This document shows, piece after piece, positions 55,848 to 64,000 of a stretch of DNA of 64,000 bases. Source of the DNA: Dipteris shenzhenensis (lineage: Eukaryota > Polypodiophyta > Polypodiopsida > Gleicheniales); NCBI GenBank assembly GCA_047967505.1, contig CM106539.1, one strand, 5' to 3'. Below the pieces are notes generated by a model. It made no database searches. It was given only the letters and a program-made list of their open reading frames with translations, and was not told the origin of the DNA. Both the position numbers and the translations under genes were made by a program. Every line of letters begins with the position of its first letter. Position 1 is the stretch's first letter.

Positions 55848-56240
55848 AGCCGTGGCAGCTCAAAGCCTGTCATCACAAATTTCAAAATATTTGTGCTGTC
55901 TCAGTCAAACTTAGGGGTTGACTATATTCATTCAATGCGTCTATTATGCCAGGTAATAATGTGCTAGAAAACAAGATGAATTTCATTCATGTGGCCTGCC
56001 AAGAGAGAGAAGAAGAAGGAGAAGAGAGAGAGAAGAAGGAGAGAGAGAGGCTTGCCCAAAGTGAGACAAGAGAGAGAAATGGAAGAGGAGAGAGAGGGAA
56101 TGAATGCACTTCCAAAACAAGGTGAATTACATTCAAAAGGCCTGCCCTGTAGGTGTTTCCAAAGTTGTGCAGAGTAGAGAATGATCAGACTAATAAATGT
56201 AGTTTATTCCAAAGTTTTTGTTGAAATCTTGTTTGTTTAT
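55848..56240 (-). promoter_or_regulatory. Presumed 5' region of the MRL7/RCB-like gene
   Basis: Only about 400 bp separate the start codon from the Helentron 3' end. On plus, 55998-56100 is a (GA)-rich tract (gaagaaggagaagagagaga), so the gene strand carries a CT-rich tract of the kind often found near plant transcription starts. No convincing TATA box was found. Confidence 0.4.
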
Positions 56241-56250
56241 TCAAATATGG

Positions 56251-56682
56251 TCAATAGTGGATCCATTTTGTAGTTCTGGGGACTTTGATTAATTGGTCCA
56301 TGTTGAAGTTTGTCATGAAATATTGTAGTTGGCCTAAGTTTGAGTATGTGGAATTATAGTTGATGTTGAAATCTCCTATGATAGTTGTTGGTGTGTTTTT
56401 GTCGATATATTCTGGTAATTGTTTGAAGATGTTAAGTAATGTTGATGTTTTTGCTTGTGGAGCTTTGTATACGTTTAATATTATGAAGATTTTGTCCGAT
56501 TTGTCTTTGAATGTTGTGAGAAGACAATGGCAACCTTTTTCGAAGATGGAATTCTCGTGTATTAGTTGAAGGAAGCTTTTGTAGCAAGTTGCTATTCCCA
56601 CTCCTAATTTCTTTTCCAATGAAACAAATGTCTGAAAGGCAATAGGCTTGGAATTGTTGTAATGTAGTTCTTGAAGGCACAA
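56251..56682 (-). pseudogene. AP-endonuclease-like (EEP) domain at the Helentron C-terminus
   Basis: 143 codons on the minus strand begin CLQELHYNN (catalytic Glu motif LCLQE), then LEKKLGVGIATCY, IFIILNVYKAPQAKTSTLLN, and NTPTTIIGDFNINYN (catalytic GDFN), ending VPRTTKWIHY, where the family continues with a terminal D-H motif that is frame-broken here. It directly follows the helicase C-terminus with an intervening SFHSHIDDIQ-type linker. It differs from the LINE endonuclease at 1.0-1.7 kb. Confidence 0.8.
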
Positions 56683-56754
56683 TATTGTAGCGTACTGAAT
56701 GCTGTTATCAACTTGAATGTCATCAATGTGCGAGTGGAATGATCGTGTCTTAAG

Positions 56755-58695
56755 TCATTGCAAGTTACATGAAGTTTCTTTAGGGTTTGCAAAATTCATT
56801 TGCAATGTATTCCATGTGCATAGTGTTCGCAAGCGTTCTATTTCTTTTAATACATTTTTATCCACTTTAATGTGCTTATTTTCTAATTTGTTAACAATGT
56901 AAAGATTTTGGGGATTGCGAATACGTGATAAAGCTATGTATGTAAGGCCATGTGTTTTGATTGATGATGGGTCAAAAGCGAGTGCTTCCATGGAGAGGCC
57001 TTGGGAGCGATGGATTGTTATTGCAGCAGCTGCTGGTTGTATAGGGAATCGCCTCCTTGTAATTGTGTTTCATTTGTTCTTCCCTACTTGGAATTCTCTT
57101 GTGATGCGATGTATTGAGTCCAATTGGATGGAATGTGGTCTTCGTAAACATGCTTGTTCTCTAGTCTCACTTGCTTTCCTATACGTGGATTGCTGAAGAG
57201 GATCCAAATGTATGGTGTTGTGTGATGTAGATTTGCACCTTTGAATATGCCATCTGCTCCATTGACTAGACCATCTGGGATGTCTAAATTTCTAGAGCAA
57301 AGTTCAATTAACATTTCTTCTTTCAATTGTAAAGTTTTGTGCAATCCTGCTGTGTTCTTGGAGTTGTCTAGAATAGCAATTGTTTTGTTGCATGTCTTGT
57401 GTTTTTTGTCTATTGCAAAGGATGACATGTTCATTACCATCTAGTAATTCGAAGACTTCTTTGTTGTGATGATCTTTGCAACATTTGTGTAGAACAAATG
57501 GGGAATTGATTTTTTGTCTAAAGGCTTGTTAAAGAAGTTGTTGTTCAAGTATGAGATATCTTCTAATGTGTGTTCACCATTTCTTGTTTTGTTCAATACT
57601 TGGATGTATTGAGGGTCATTTTGTCGCATTGGTTGTTGCAATTCATATTGCAAGACATTGGTTTGCCACCAATAAGATGCCATTATTGATGTCATAGTAG
57701 ATGTTTGTGTGAAAATCCATGAGTCTTTGGTTGGATTAGCTTAGCATAGGTCTCCACATAGAAGAACATCCACACCACCAAAAGGTTTGGAGTGGTTATG
57801 CTTGATTTCGCGGAGCCTCATGTCTGTTGCTACCAAGGTACTATGCTGCTATGTCCTATTAAAGAGACCTCATCAAACGCAACAAGCTCAAGGTCTTTGT
57901 AGAGAACAGACAATTCTTGCAATTTTTCTGCACTCAAGCTTGTGTAGTGGCTTGCCATAAATGGCGAGTGCAATGCTGAATGGATAGTTGTACCGCCAAT
58001 GTTGAATGCCGCTTTGCCTGTGTAGGCCAATAAAAGAACCCGTGGAAGTTCAACATTGGACATTTGTTTGTGAGAGTAATGTCTAAGTAGTGCTTGAACC
58101 AAAGCAAGAAGCATAAATGTCTTGCCTATGTCGGCATTTCTTGTTAAGAAAACATGGAATCTCTCATTGGCATTCACTCTTTTCTTCAGCATTATATCAT
58201 CCAAAAGTAGTCGCTGTTCATAGTTGAGCATTCTTAGTGTCTTGAAAAATTCTTGATTTGGCACTAGTCTATATGTGAGCAATGATGTGTTGTGGAATTG
58301 ATTTTGTCTTTGTTGGTTGTTTAGTTCAATGGCTAGGTCGTACTTGTCAATGTTGGCAAAAGATGACTTATTTTTACTTGTTGTTGATGTCATAGTTGTA
58401 GTTGAGCAAGAGGAATGATCTTTGGAATTAGTTTGTTAAATTTATTCTTGTTTATGTCTATGGTGGTTTTGTATGGGATGTACATGTCATGCCATGTTGT
58501 GGTATTTTCATTGAGAGTTGGTTCATTTGTGTTGAAGGGAAGGAATAGAGTGCAAAGTTCTCTGTAGTAGTTTTCAGGGTCTTTGCACTCATTGTAGTTG
58601 TTGTATCGGATTATCTTCTCCTTTTTCCTTTTCTTGGTTGTTTCACCTATAATTGTGTAGTCACTTGTAAAGGAGGCCAAGCAAATTGTGTGCAA
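56755..58695 (-). pseudogene. Pif1-family helicase of the Helitron, broken
   Basis: The linker frame (58695-58390) has IIRYNNYNECKDPENYYREL. The helicase frame (58393-57830) has LNYEQRLLLDDIM, a Walker A written TRNADIGKTFML (consensus G.AG.GKT, with both glycines changed), LLLAYTGKAAFNIGGTTIHS (motif Ia/Q region) and LVAFDEVSLIG (Walker B, DE). Later fragments read LNKTRNGEHTLEDISYL (57600-57530), LDIPDGLVNGADGIF (57280-57235) and GLTYIALSRIRNPQNLYIV (motif VI region, 56950-56890). Stops separate the fragments. Confidence 0.8.
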
Positions 58696-58704
58696 TGTAG
58701 CGTC

Positions 58705-59430
58705 TCATTTCAAGTATTTTGCAATAATGTCCTCAAAGAAAATATCAGTACTTGTGGGGTTGAGTTTTTCTAGTTGTGATCTTCTCTTCAGAAGAAGTGT
58801 ATGATTGTTTGCTGTGTTTGTATTGATGTATTGGAATTGCCTTGTTGATGATGTAAGAGGCAAGGATAATGTCAAGTAGACTACTTGTTGTGAACTTATG
58901 TGTTGTGTATTCAATATTGCATTTCCAACTCTACGCAAACATTCATTGGTAGTGGCATTGCAAGCAATGCTTTGGTTGTATGTTGCTTTCACAGCTTCGG
59001 TGGTTTCTTTGTCTATTTTTGTGATGTATGATGTGCAATATGATGCTGCTCCATGAGGATTGACGATAAACTGAATGTCTGTGTTTGCTAACAATCTTGA
59101 CAGAGAACTATTGTAATTATTCGTAAATATGTTAGTGGAGGATCTTTTGAGAAACAACGTTGGTTGTGTTATTGTTAATGTCAAAGTATCGATGTACTCT
59201 TCCTCACTTAACTGGATTGCATTTACGAAACTAGTGTGGCTTAGTGAGTGTGGATTCTTCGAGAAGGGTTTCCTTTATACACTTTATGTTTTTCTTAAGA
59301 GTGCTTGTTCTAAATTCTTATGGCAGAGGTGACAAAATCATTGTATGCACCATCGGCATTCTAGGAAATCCAAACCTATTACTTCTTTCTTGCTTAATTT
59401 TTTGAGGCATTCATAAGTGGTTGCCATAGT
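58705..59430 (-). pseudogene. Rep C-terminal remnant; HUH catalytic core deleted
   Basis: Soon after TLSSA the strand reads YECLKKLSKK, then RFGFPRMPMVHTMILSPL, the block that normally lies after the HUH motif. The HUH histidines and catalytic tyrosines expected between them, some 150-200 residues, are absent. Downstream (59184-58705) the frame is good: NNYNSSLSRLLANTDIQFIV, YCTSYITKIDKETTEAV, CLRRVGNAILNTQHISSQQV, VYLTLSLPLTSSTRQFQYIN, matching the Rep-helicase connecting region of Helitrons. Confidence 0.75.
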
Positions 59431-59432
59431 TT

Positions 59433-60165
59433 TTATGCTGAGGAAAGCGTAAGAAAGAATGTGGGTGGTCCAAGTTGTCGCAGCATAGCAACAAAGACGT
59501 TTTTCTTCAAGTGATAATTGTAATCTGCCGAAGTTCGGAGGTGCATAAAATCTCTATATCCTATATTGGACTGCAATATTTTCTCTATATTTGTATCCAA
59601 TAGTGCATCCTTTACTTGCAATTGTCTCCCCCTGGTCTTGCCGCATGAGGATTTTCATTATTTTGAAAAACAAGTTTTCCACACATGGTGCGAAACGACC
59701 ATCGACATTGAGAAGCTCCCATTGAACAATGTCTTGGTATGAAGTACATTCCGGAAGGTTGTATTGCCTTGCATTACCAAAGAACAATTTTGGAAATGAC
59801 AACTCCTCGCAAAATTTATCTCTGAAAATACTTAGAGGAGAAAAACCTTCAGAAGGCACAACGACAATTGTCTGATCTTCAAAGTCTGCAACTTGTTGAC
59901 TCGTGTAGATCCCATGGACTAAAGTATCTGTGATGAAGTTGTCATTATCTAAGTCATTTTGTCCTTTTGCCTCTTTATTATGTTCTTGCATCTCTTCTTG
60001 TTGAATGTTCTTAACATGTGCTTCCCATAATGAATTTAGTTTTACATTGAACATTTTGTATAGAGGAGTTTGGAGCATTTCGTTGAGTGCCACAATTGTT
60101 AAAGTTGGCTGAACAATTCCACTCATGTAGCTATGCTCGTATGCTAACTTTTGTTTTATTGACAT
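59433..60165 (-). pseudogene. Helitron-like N domain
   Basis: Two overlapping frames: SEGFSPLSIFRDKFCEELSF, PKLFFGNARQYNLP, FAPCVENLFFKIMKILMRQ, then QSNIGYRDFMHLRTSADYNY, MLRQLGPPTFFLTLSSA. The order EG..P......D...EE..FP.LF..G, then FR.. and LG.PTFF.TLS.A, is the Helitron_like_N signature just upstream of Rep. Confidence 0.8.
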
Positions 60166-60277
60166 AGCTATTGTGTCTTGTTAGCTCAAAAACCTAGGAA
60201 GGACGCTGCGCTCTATCAACATCTGCCAATACATTAACAACACTTCCATGTAATCCATATTGACCTTCATAAGTAAG

Positions 60278-61453
60278 TTATCTAATTTGTGAGAAGGGTA
60301 TTCGAATTGAAATTAGTCTTTCTTCAATGGCATTTAGCTTCGCAGTATTTTGCAAAAATGGTGACATTTTCATGTTAAATAAAGACATCAATGGAATTTC
60401 GTTTTCTTTAAGTGATTTGAAACACAAGGAACATAATAGTTTATCATTGGAGGGATAGTTGCCTACTTTAATGTTATAAAACTCAAGTGTAATAGCCATT
60501 CTTGGAGTGAGCTTACTCATATCTTTTCGAAATTTCAACAATCCGCAACATACACAGGGAAAACAAGGAGTGTCTAAAATCTTCTTCTCATATTTTGATT
60601 GTAATGAAGTATTATTTCTTTTTCTCTTCTTGGAAGGATTACTTTGTGTCAACTCATATTGACTACTTTGCACAATGCCTTTATTTGAGACCAATGTTGG
60701 GTTAATGTAAGATTGTTCTTCTTGAATAGTAGAAAACGCTGTTTTTCTTATTTTGTAGATTTTGTTGATTGTACTTTGAAGCATGTAATTTCCTTCTAAT
60801 TGGAGGCTTTGATGGAGGGACGCAATTGTTTTTGATGTTGAGTTTGAGTGTTCTAGGACAAGTTGCAATAATAATGTTTCATCTTGGTTAGCCCATTTGC
60901 AATAGGCACGATTATTAAACGTACGAATTAATGGAGTTATGGACCAAGGAAGAGTGGCTTCATTTATCAACAAAGAGTGTGCTTTTGCTTGTGCGACTTT
61001 ACCTATTGTAGCTTTTGTGGTGATTGTTGAACCATTGTAGCATAGCAATTTAAATGGTTGCGAGAACATTGCATTGAAACGATTAAGGACATCTACAATT
61101 ATAGCATAAGATGAGGATGATTTTTCCATCAAGTTTTGAACAATTCTTAAAGTCAACGAAGAATTTTTAGGCACACCACTTAAGAGGTGCCATGGAGTAG
61201 TGGTGATTTGTGAGGTTGTCACTATGTTCTCAAAAATTACATCTCACAAATGTTGATATGTAGTATTGATGTTTTCATTCAAAGGATGCTTATCCAAAAA
61301 CTTAGATATTTCTTTTAAGTTTTTTTGTTGAAGCACTTCATCTAGCCCCATGGCTAGACAATTATCGAATAGGCATACATTAGAGGAATACAAGTCATTC
61401 ATTGGATTGAAATGCAATAATAAAGCCAGAACTATTGACAGCAAAACTGCCAC
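60278..61453 (-). pseudogene. Helitron N-terminal zinc-binding region
   Basis: One frame from 61453 to 60278 interrupted by a TGA at 61246-61244. It contains a cysteine cluster (CFPCVCCGLLKFRKDMSKL) and a second pair (LLCSLCFKSLKENEIP), followed by MSLFNMKMSPFLQ and AIEERLISIRIPF. This is the DUF6570-like start of Helitron Rep/helicase proteins (...L...E..LI....PF..I). Confidence 0.7.
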
Positions 61454-61663
61454 TTGGCTTTGTTGACTTCAACTTGCTACGTGCCAACATGAGGTTAGCC
61501 TCATAAAACTCTGTGAAAGGTATATTCAACTAAAGGACACTATCAATGCAAGGACCTTTGAGCTGAACTGGAATCCTCTCTCCTCCACCTTGATATATAT
61601 CGGCACAGTTAAACAAGGCACTTGAAGAATTGTCTGAACGTTCTAGCAAGTGTAGTAGAAGGG

Positions 61664-62815
61664 TCACAAGGGATCTTTGCTGATGCACAAGCCACCACAA
61701 GATTCGCACTCGAACTTAAGCAAATCATCATTCACATTAGTAAAGTGGAGCACTCCAAACACCTACAAAAAAATGGAACTTGTAAGTATTTTGCAAAACT
61801 TAAAAAAGGGAGAAAACACAAATTTGTAGGGAAGATACCTTTGTTCCGTAACCCAAGTGAGCTACTTGGGTTGAAAAGGCCAACTTCAATTCATCTTTAG
61901 TAGGACCATCAGGGACTTAAGCAAGTATGGTGAAATCAAAGACACATATTGTTCCCTTAGCCTTTAGGAATGATACATTTTTCAACACATACATGACAAC
62001 TCCCTCCTCATTAAACTCTTGGATTAATTGAGTAAGGGTGGACTTGCGCTCATTCACAAATGATAGCTATCACAATAGAAAAACAAGTTAGGTCAAGGTA
62101 AGAATTTGCTAGTTCAAAAATGTTGGATTCTTGCAGAACAATAGTTACTTACTGTAGCTCTATCTTGATCACGAGGTCCATTGGCAATGATTATCTGATC
62201 CACCATCCCATCATTGCTAACTTTGATGATGACAATGCCCATTGTGCCAACAACATTTGATACATTCCAAGTGCAAAGATTAACCATCTCTACTGCCCAA
62301 GGTACATATGTGCAAAGGGAATGATCCGGAAGCAATTGCAAGTTGCCTTCAAATGGCTCTCCTCTAATTATGCAAGTGGTTGCATCTACAAGCAAAGATA
62401 GCTTAGATGTCCCCCCTTCACTTGTACCTCTAGCCACCACAGTTGCCCCCTCAATCCTATAAAACTCTCCAACTTGTAAGAAGTTTACAAATTGGTGTAC
62501 ATAGGTGGAGGGAATAAGTAGCGTGGCAGTATGGGAACAATGTTTGTCAGTAAGATCACCTTTCAAAAAGGTTAAATACTTGGGATTTGGTACCTTGTAG
62601 GTTCCATACTTGCATAACAACTTCCCTTCAAAAACAAACCTATGCGATGCACACTCTGATAATTGAGTTATGGCAAGAGAGACTAATGAATTTCCCCCTC
62701 CTACATAATTCTCTTTGCTTGGGATCATTGCTTTTGCATTTGGAGGGAAATCATGCATAGTGTGAATGTCATTAGGTGCATTGTAAGAATTGACCTCCTC
62801 ACAATCTTGCTTCAA
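61664..62815 (-). pseudogene. Intron-containing OB-fold (RPA-like) ssDNA-binding gene remnant
   Basis: Three exons fit by phase: 62815-62153 (donor GCTACA|GTAAGT), 62066-61839 (acceptor GTGATAG|CTATCA, donor ACAAAG|GTATCT) and 61762-61664 (acceptor TTTGTAG|GTGTTT). Exon 1 contains VHQFVNFLQVGEFYRIEGAT followed by KLSLLVDATTCI, the strand pattern of an RPA1-type OB fold. Exon 2 has TLTQLIQEFNEEGVVMYVLK and a premature TAA where CAA would read. Exon 3 ends with a CESCGGLC cysteine pair. It lies on the same strand just upstream of the Helentron Rep; plant Helitrons often carry RPA-like genes. The start codon is uncertain. Confidence 0.5.
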
Positions 62816-63349
62816 AACAAGTTGTTTGCTAGCTACATTTTAAAACGAAATTATGAATGAGATGTTCAATTATTCATAGACAAATTGAATGCAATAATTT
62901 TAGTGAGAGTTGCAATGACAAATTATATTGGCTACATTGTTTGTTGTAAAATTTGAAAATAACATGTGCGAAGAAGTTTTGCAAAACAATTTAAACGTGT
63001 CCAAATGTAGATCACAATAGTGTAAGAAAATAATACAACGTATGTGCTCAACAGATAACAGGATCTCGTACGCAAGAGAGAAAACAAGATAGTATGGAGA
63101 ATCAAAATTTTGATTACCATAGAATTGACACAATAGATGGCACTGCCTTCCTGCACTTGCATGTAGCCTAGTTGGCAGTGTGCCAACTCTATCTGAAGCC
63201 GTCCAGCCACCATCAGGCCACACATGGCCCCCATCTGGTGTCCAAAGTAGGACCTACCGGATAACCGAGCTACTCAAATGCCTTCTCCTCAGATGGGGGG
63301 CTTACAAGTAGAGTTAGTTGGTTCCCGCATAGTTACACGAGAGTGGAGC

Positions 63350-63372
63350 ATTGATATCTAACACCCCCCTCA
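63350..63372 (-). promoter_or_regulatory. Copia polypurine tract and 3' LTR start
   Basis: On the minus strand TGAGGGGGG (63372-63364) is followed by TGTTAGATATCAATG from 63363 downward, the usual PPT/3' LTR junction. The LTR end toward 62.8-63.2 kb was not resolved. Confidence 0.65.
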
Positions 63373-63446
63373 ATGTCCACCCGCAAGTGAACTTACTTTT
63401 TCGGCCCAATGCCAAGTCGATGAAGATGCCTCTCTAGCAAGTCTCT

Positions 63447-64000
63447 TCAAAGAGCCTTCATGAAGATGTTCGCAGCATTCTCTATAGTCGGACAATACAC
63501 CAAGTCGACCTCTCCATCCATGATCAGCTCACGTACAAAGTGATATTGAATCTCAATGTGTTTTGTGCAAGCGTGGAACACCGGGTTCTTTGCAATCGCC
63601 ATGCAACTCTGATTGTCATGTGATAATTGTGTAGGCTTTTTCTGCACTGAACTCATGTCCCCCAAAATCCTCCTCAACCACACTATCTCGCAAGAAGCAA
63701 AGCATGCAAATTTGTACTCAGCCTCGGTAGAAGAAAGAGCAACTGTGGGTTGCTTCTTGCTGACCCATGACACAACTCCAGATCCAAGTGAGAAACAGTA
63801 CCCTATCACTGATCTCCTGCTATCCACGTCTCCTGCCCAATCCGAGTCATAGAATCCGGTCAAGATGTTGCCCTTGGTATAGGTGATGCCATAATCAAGT
63901 GTGCCTTTGATGTATTTCAGCACCCACATCACTGCCCTCCAATGGTTCTCCCGGGGCTTATCGGAAAACCTGCTTAGTACACCAGTCGCAAAGCTGATGT
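63447..64000 (-). mobile_element. Copia RNase H / pol C-terminus, runs off the window
   Basis: The minus frame 63932-63447 (161 codons) carries the Copia RNase H end: WVLKYIKGTLDYGITY, GFYDSDWAGDVDSRRSVIGY, SKKQPTVALSSTEAEYKFAC, NPVFHACTKHIEIQYHFVRE, VYCPTIENAANIFMKAL. The upstream part (FATGVLSRFSDKPRENHW) reaches the window edge. The frame is intact over this stretch. RT and the rest of the element lie to the right of the window. Confidence 0.9.

Larger units (their letters stand above)
56251..61453 (-). mobile_element. Helentron-type Helitron (N-domain, broken Rep, Pif1 helicase, endonuclease)
   Basis: On the minus strand the order is: N-terminal zinc-binding region (61453-60278), Helitron-like N domain (60165-59433), a Rep remnant lacking its HUH core (59430-58705), the Rep-helicase linker (58695-58390), a Pif1-family helicase (58393-56755) and an AP-endonuclease-like domain (56682-56251). 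A C-terminal endonuclease after the helicase is the hallmark of Helentron/Helitron2. All parts are frameshifted. Terminal sequences could not be fixed; no CTRR hairpin end was recognised. Confidence 0.82.

Noticed and set aside
55309-55863. 184-codon minus-strand frame beginning MSCHGYGG
   Set aside because: It overlaps exons 1 and 2 of the MRL7/RCB-like gene in another frame and crosses intron 1 without splicing.

Overview
The window looks like nuclear DNA of a land plant with a large, transposon-filled genome. Evidence: LTR retrotransposons primed by the plant initiator tRNA-Met signal (TGGTATCAGAGC-like), plant-type LINEs, a Helitron-family element, and one host gene for a chloroplast-targeted protein whose introns reach 10 and 21 kb. 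A fern or other seed-free vascular plant, or a gymnosperm, would fit, but the sequence alone does not settle it.

The only host gene I can support is on the minus strand from 55847 down to 23135. Five exons (55847-55683, 55594-54903, 54733-54652, 33646-33535, 23250-23135) join with GT-AG introns and exact phase into a 388-residue protein. It reads as the thioredoxin-fold plastid biogenesis factor MRL7/RCB (SVR4/ECB1 family). Exons 1-3 are compact. Exon 4 lies 21 kb away and exon 5 another 10 kb away, so almost everything between 23 and 54.6 kb is intron.

Layout. 0.1-3.9 kb: degenerate minus-strand LINE (ORF1, endonuclease, start of RT). 4-10.7 kb: microsatellites, short tandem duplications, an unclassified RT remnant and a LINE fragment. 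12.6-14.8 kb: hAT/ZNF862-like transposase pseudogene. 15.2-16.0 kb: unrecognised minus-strand frame. 17.6-19.2 kb: Ty3/Gypsy scrap, a large CT/CCCT microsatellite and a lone primer-binding site. 19.2-23.1 kb: nothing recognised.

Intron 4 (23.25-33.53 kb): two tandem LINE RT copies; a Copia RT split by a gag-only LTR element (26095-28786, TSD TTTTT); three more LINE remnants; an LTR-like promoter region. Intron 3 (33.65-54.65 kb): a decayed Ty3/Gypsy element (34114-39690); minus-strand Copia pieces on both sides of a second gag-only LTR element (40689-49003); a full-length but internally deleted Copia (43574-47454, TSD AAAGT) nested in that element's gag; a Gypsy chromovirus pol fragment (50748-52910); and an LTR scrap.

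Upstream of the host gene, 56.2-61.5 kb (minus) is a decayed Helitron of the Helentron type: zinc-finger/Helitron-like N-terminus, broken Rep, Pif1 helicase and a C-terminal AP-endonuclease-like domain. It is preceded by an intron-containing OB-fold (RPA-like) gene remnant at 61.7-62.8 kb. The right edge holds the 3' end of a minus-strand Copia element.

The most interesting points are the scattered MRL7/RCB gene, the Helentron architecture with a plant host and an RPA-like companion, the two gag-only elements, and the mismatched flanks of the 40.7-49.0 kb element, which point to recombination between element copies.
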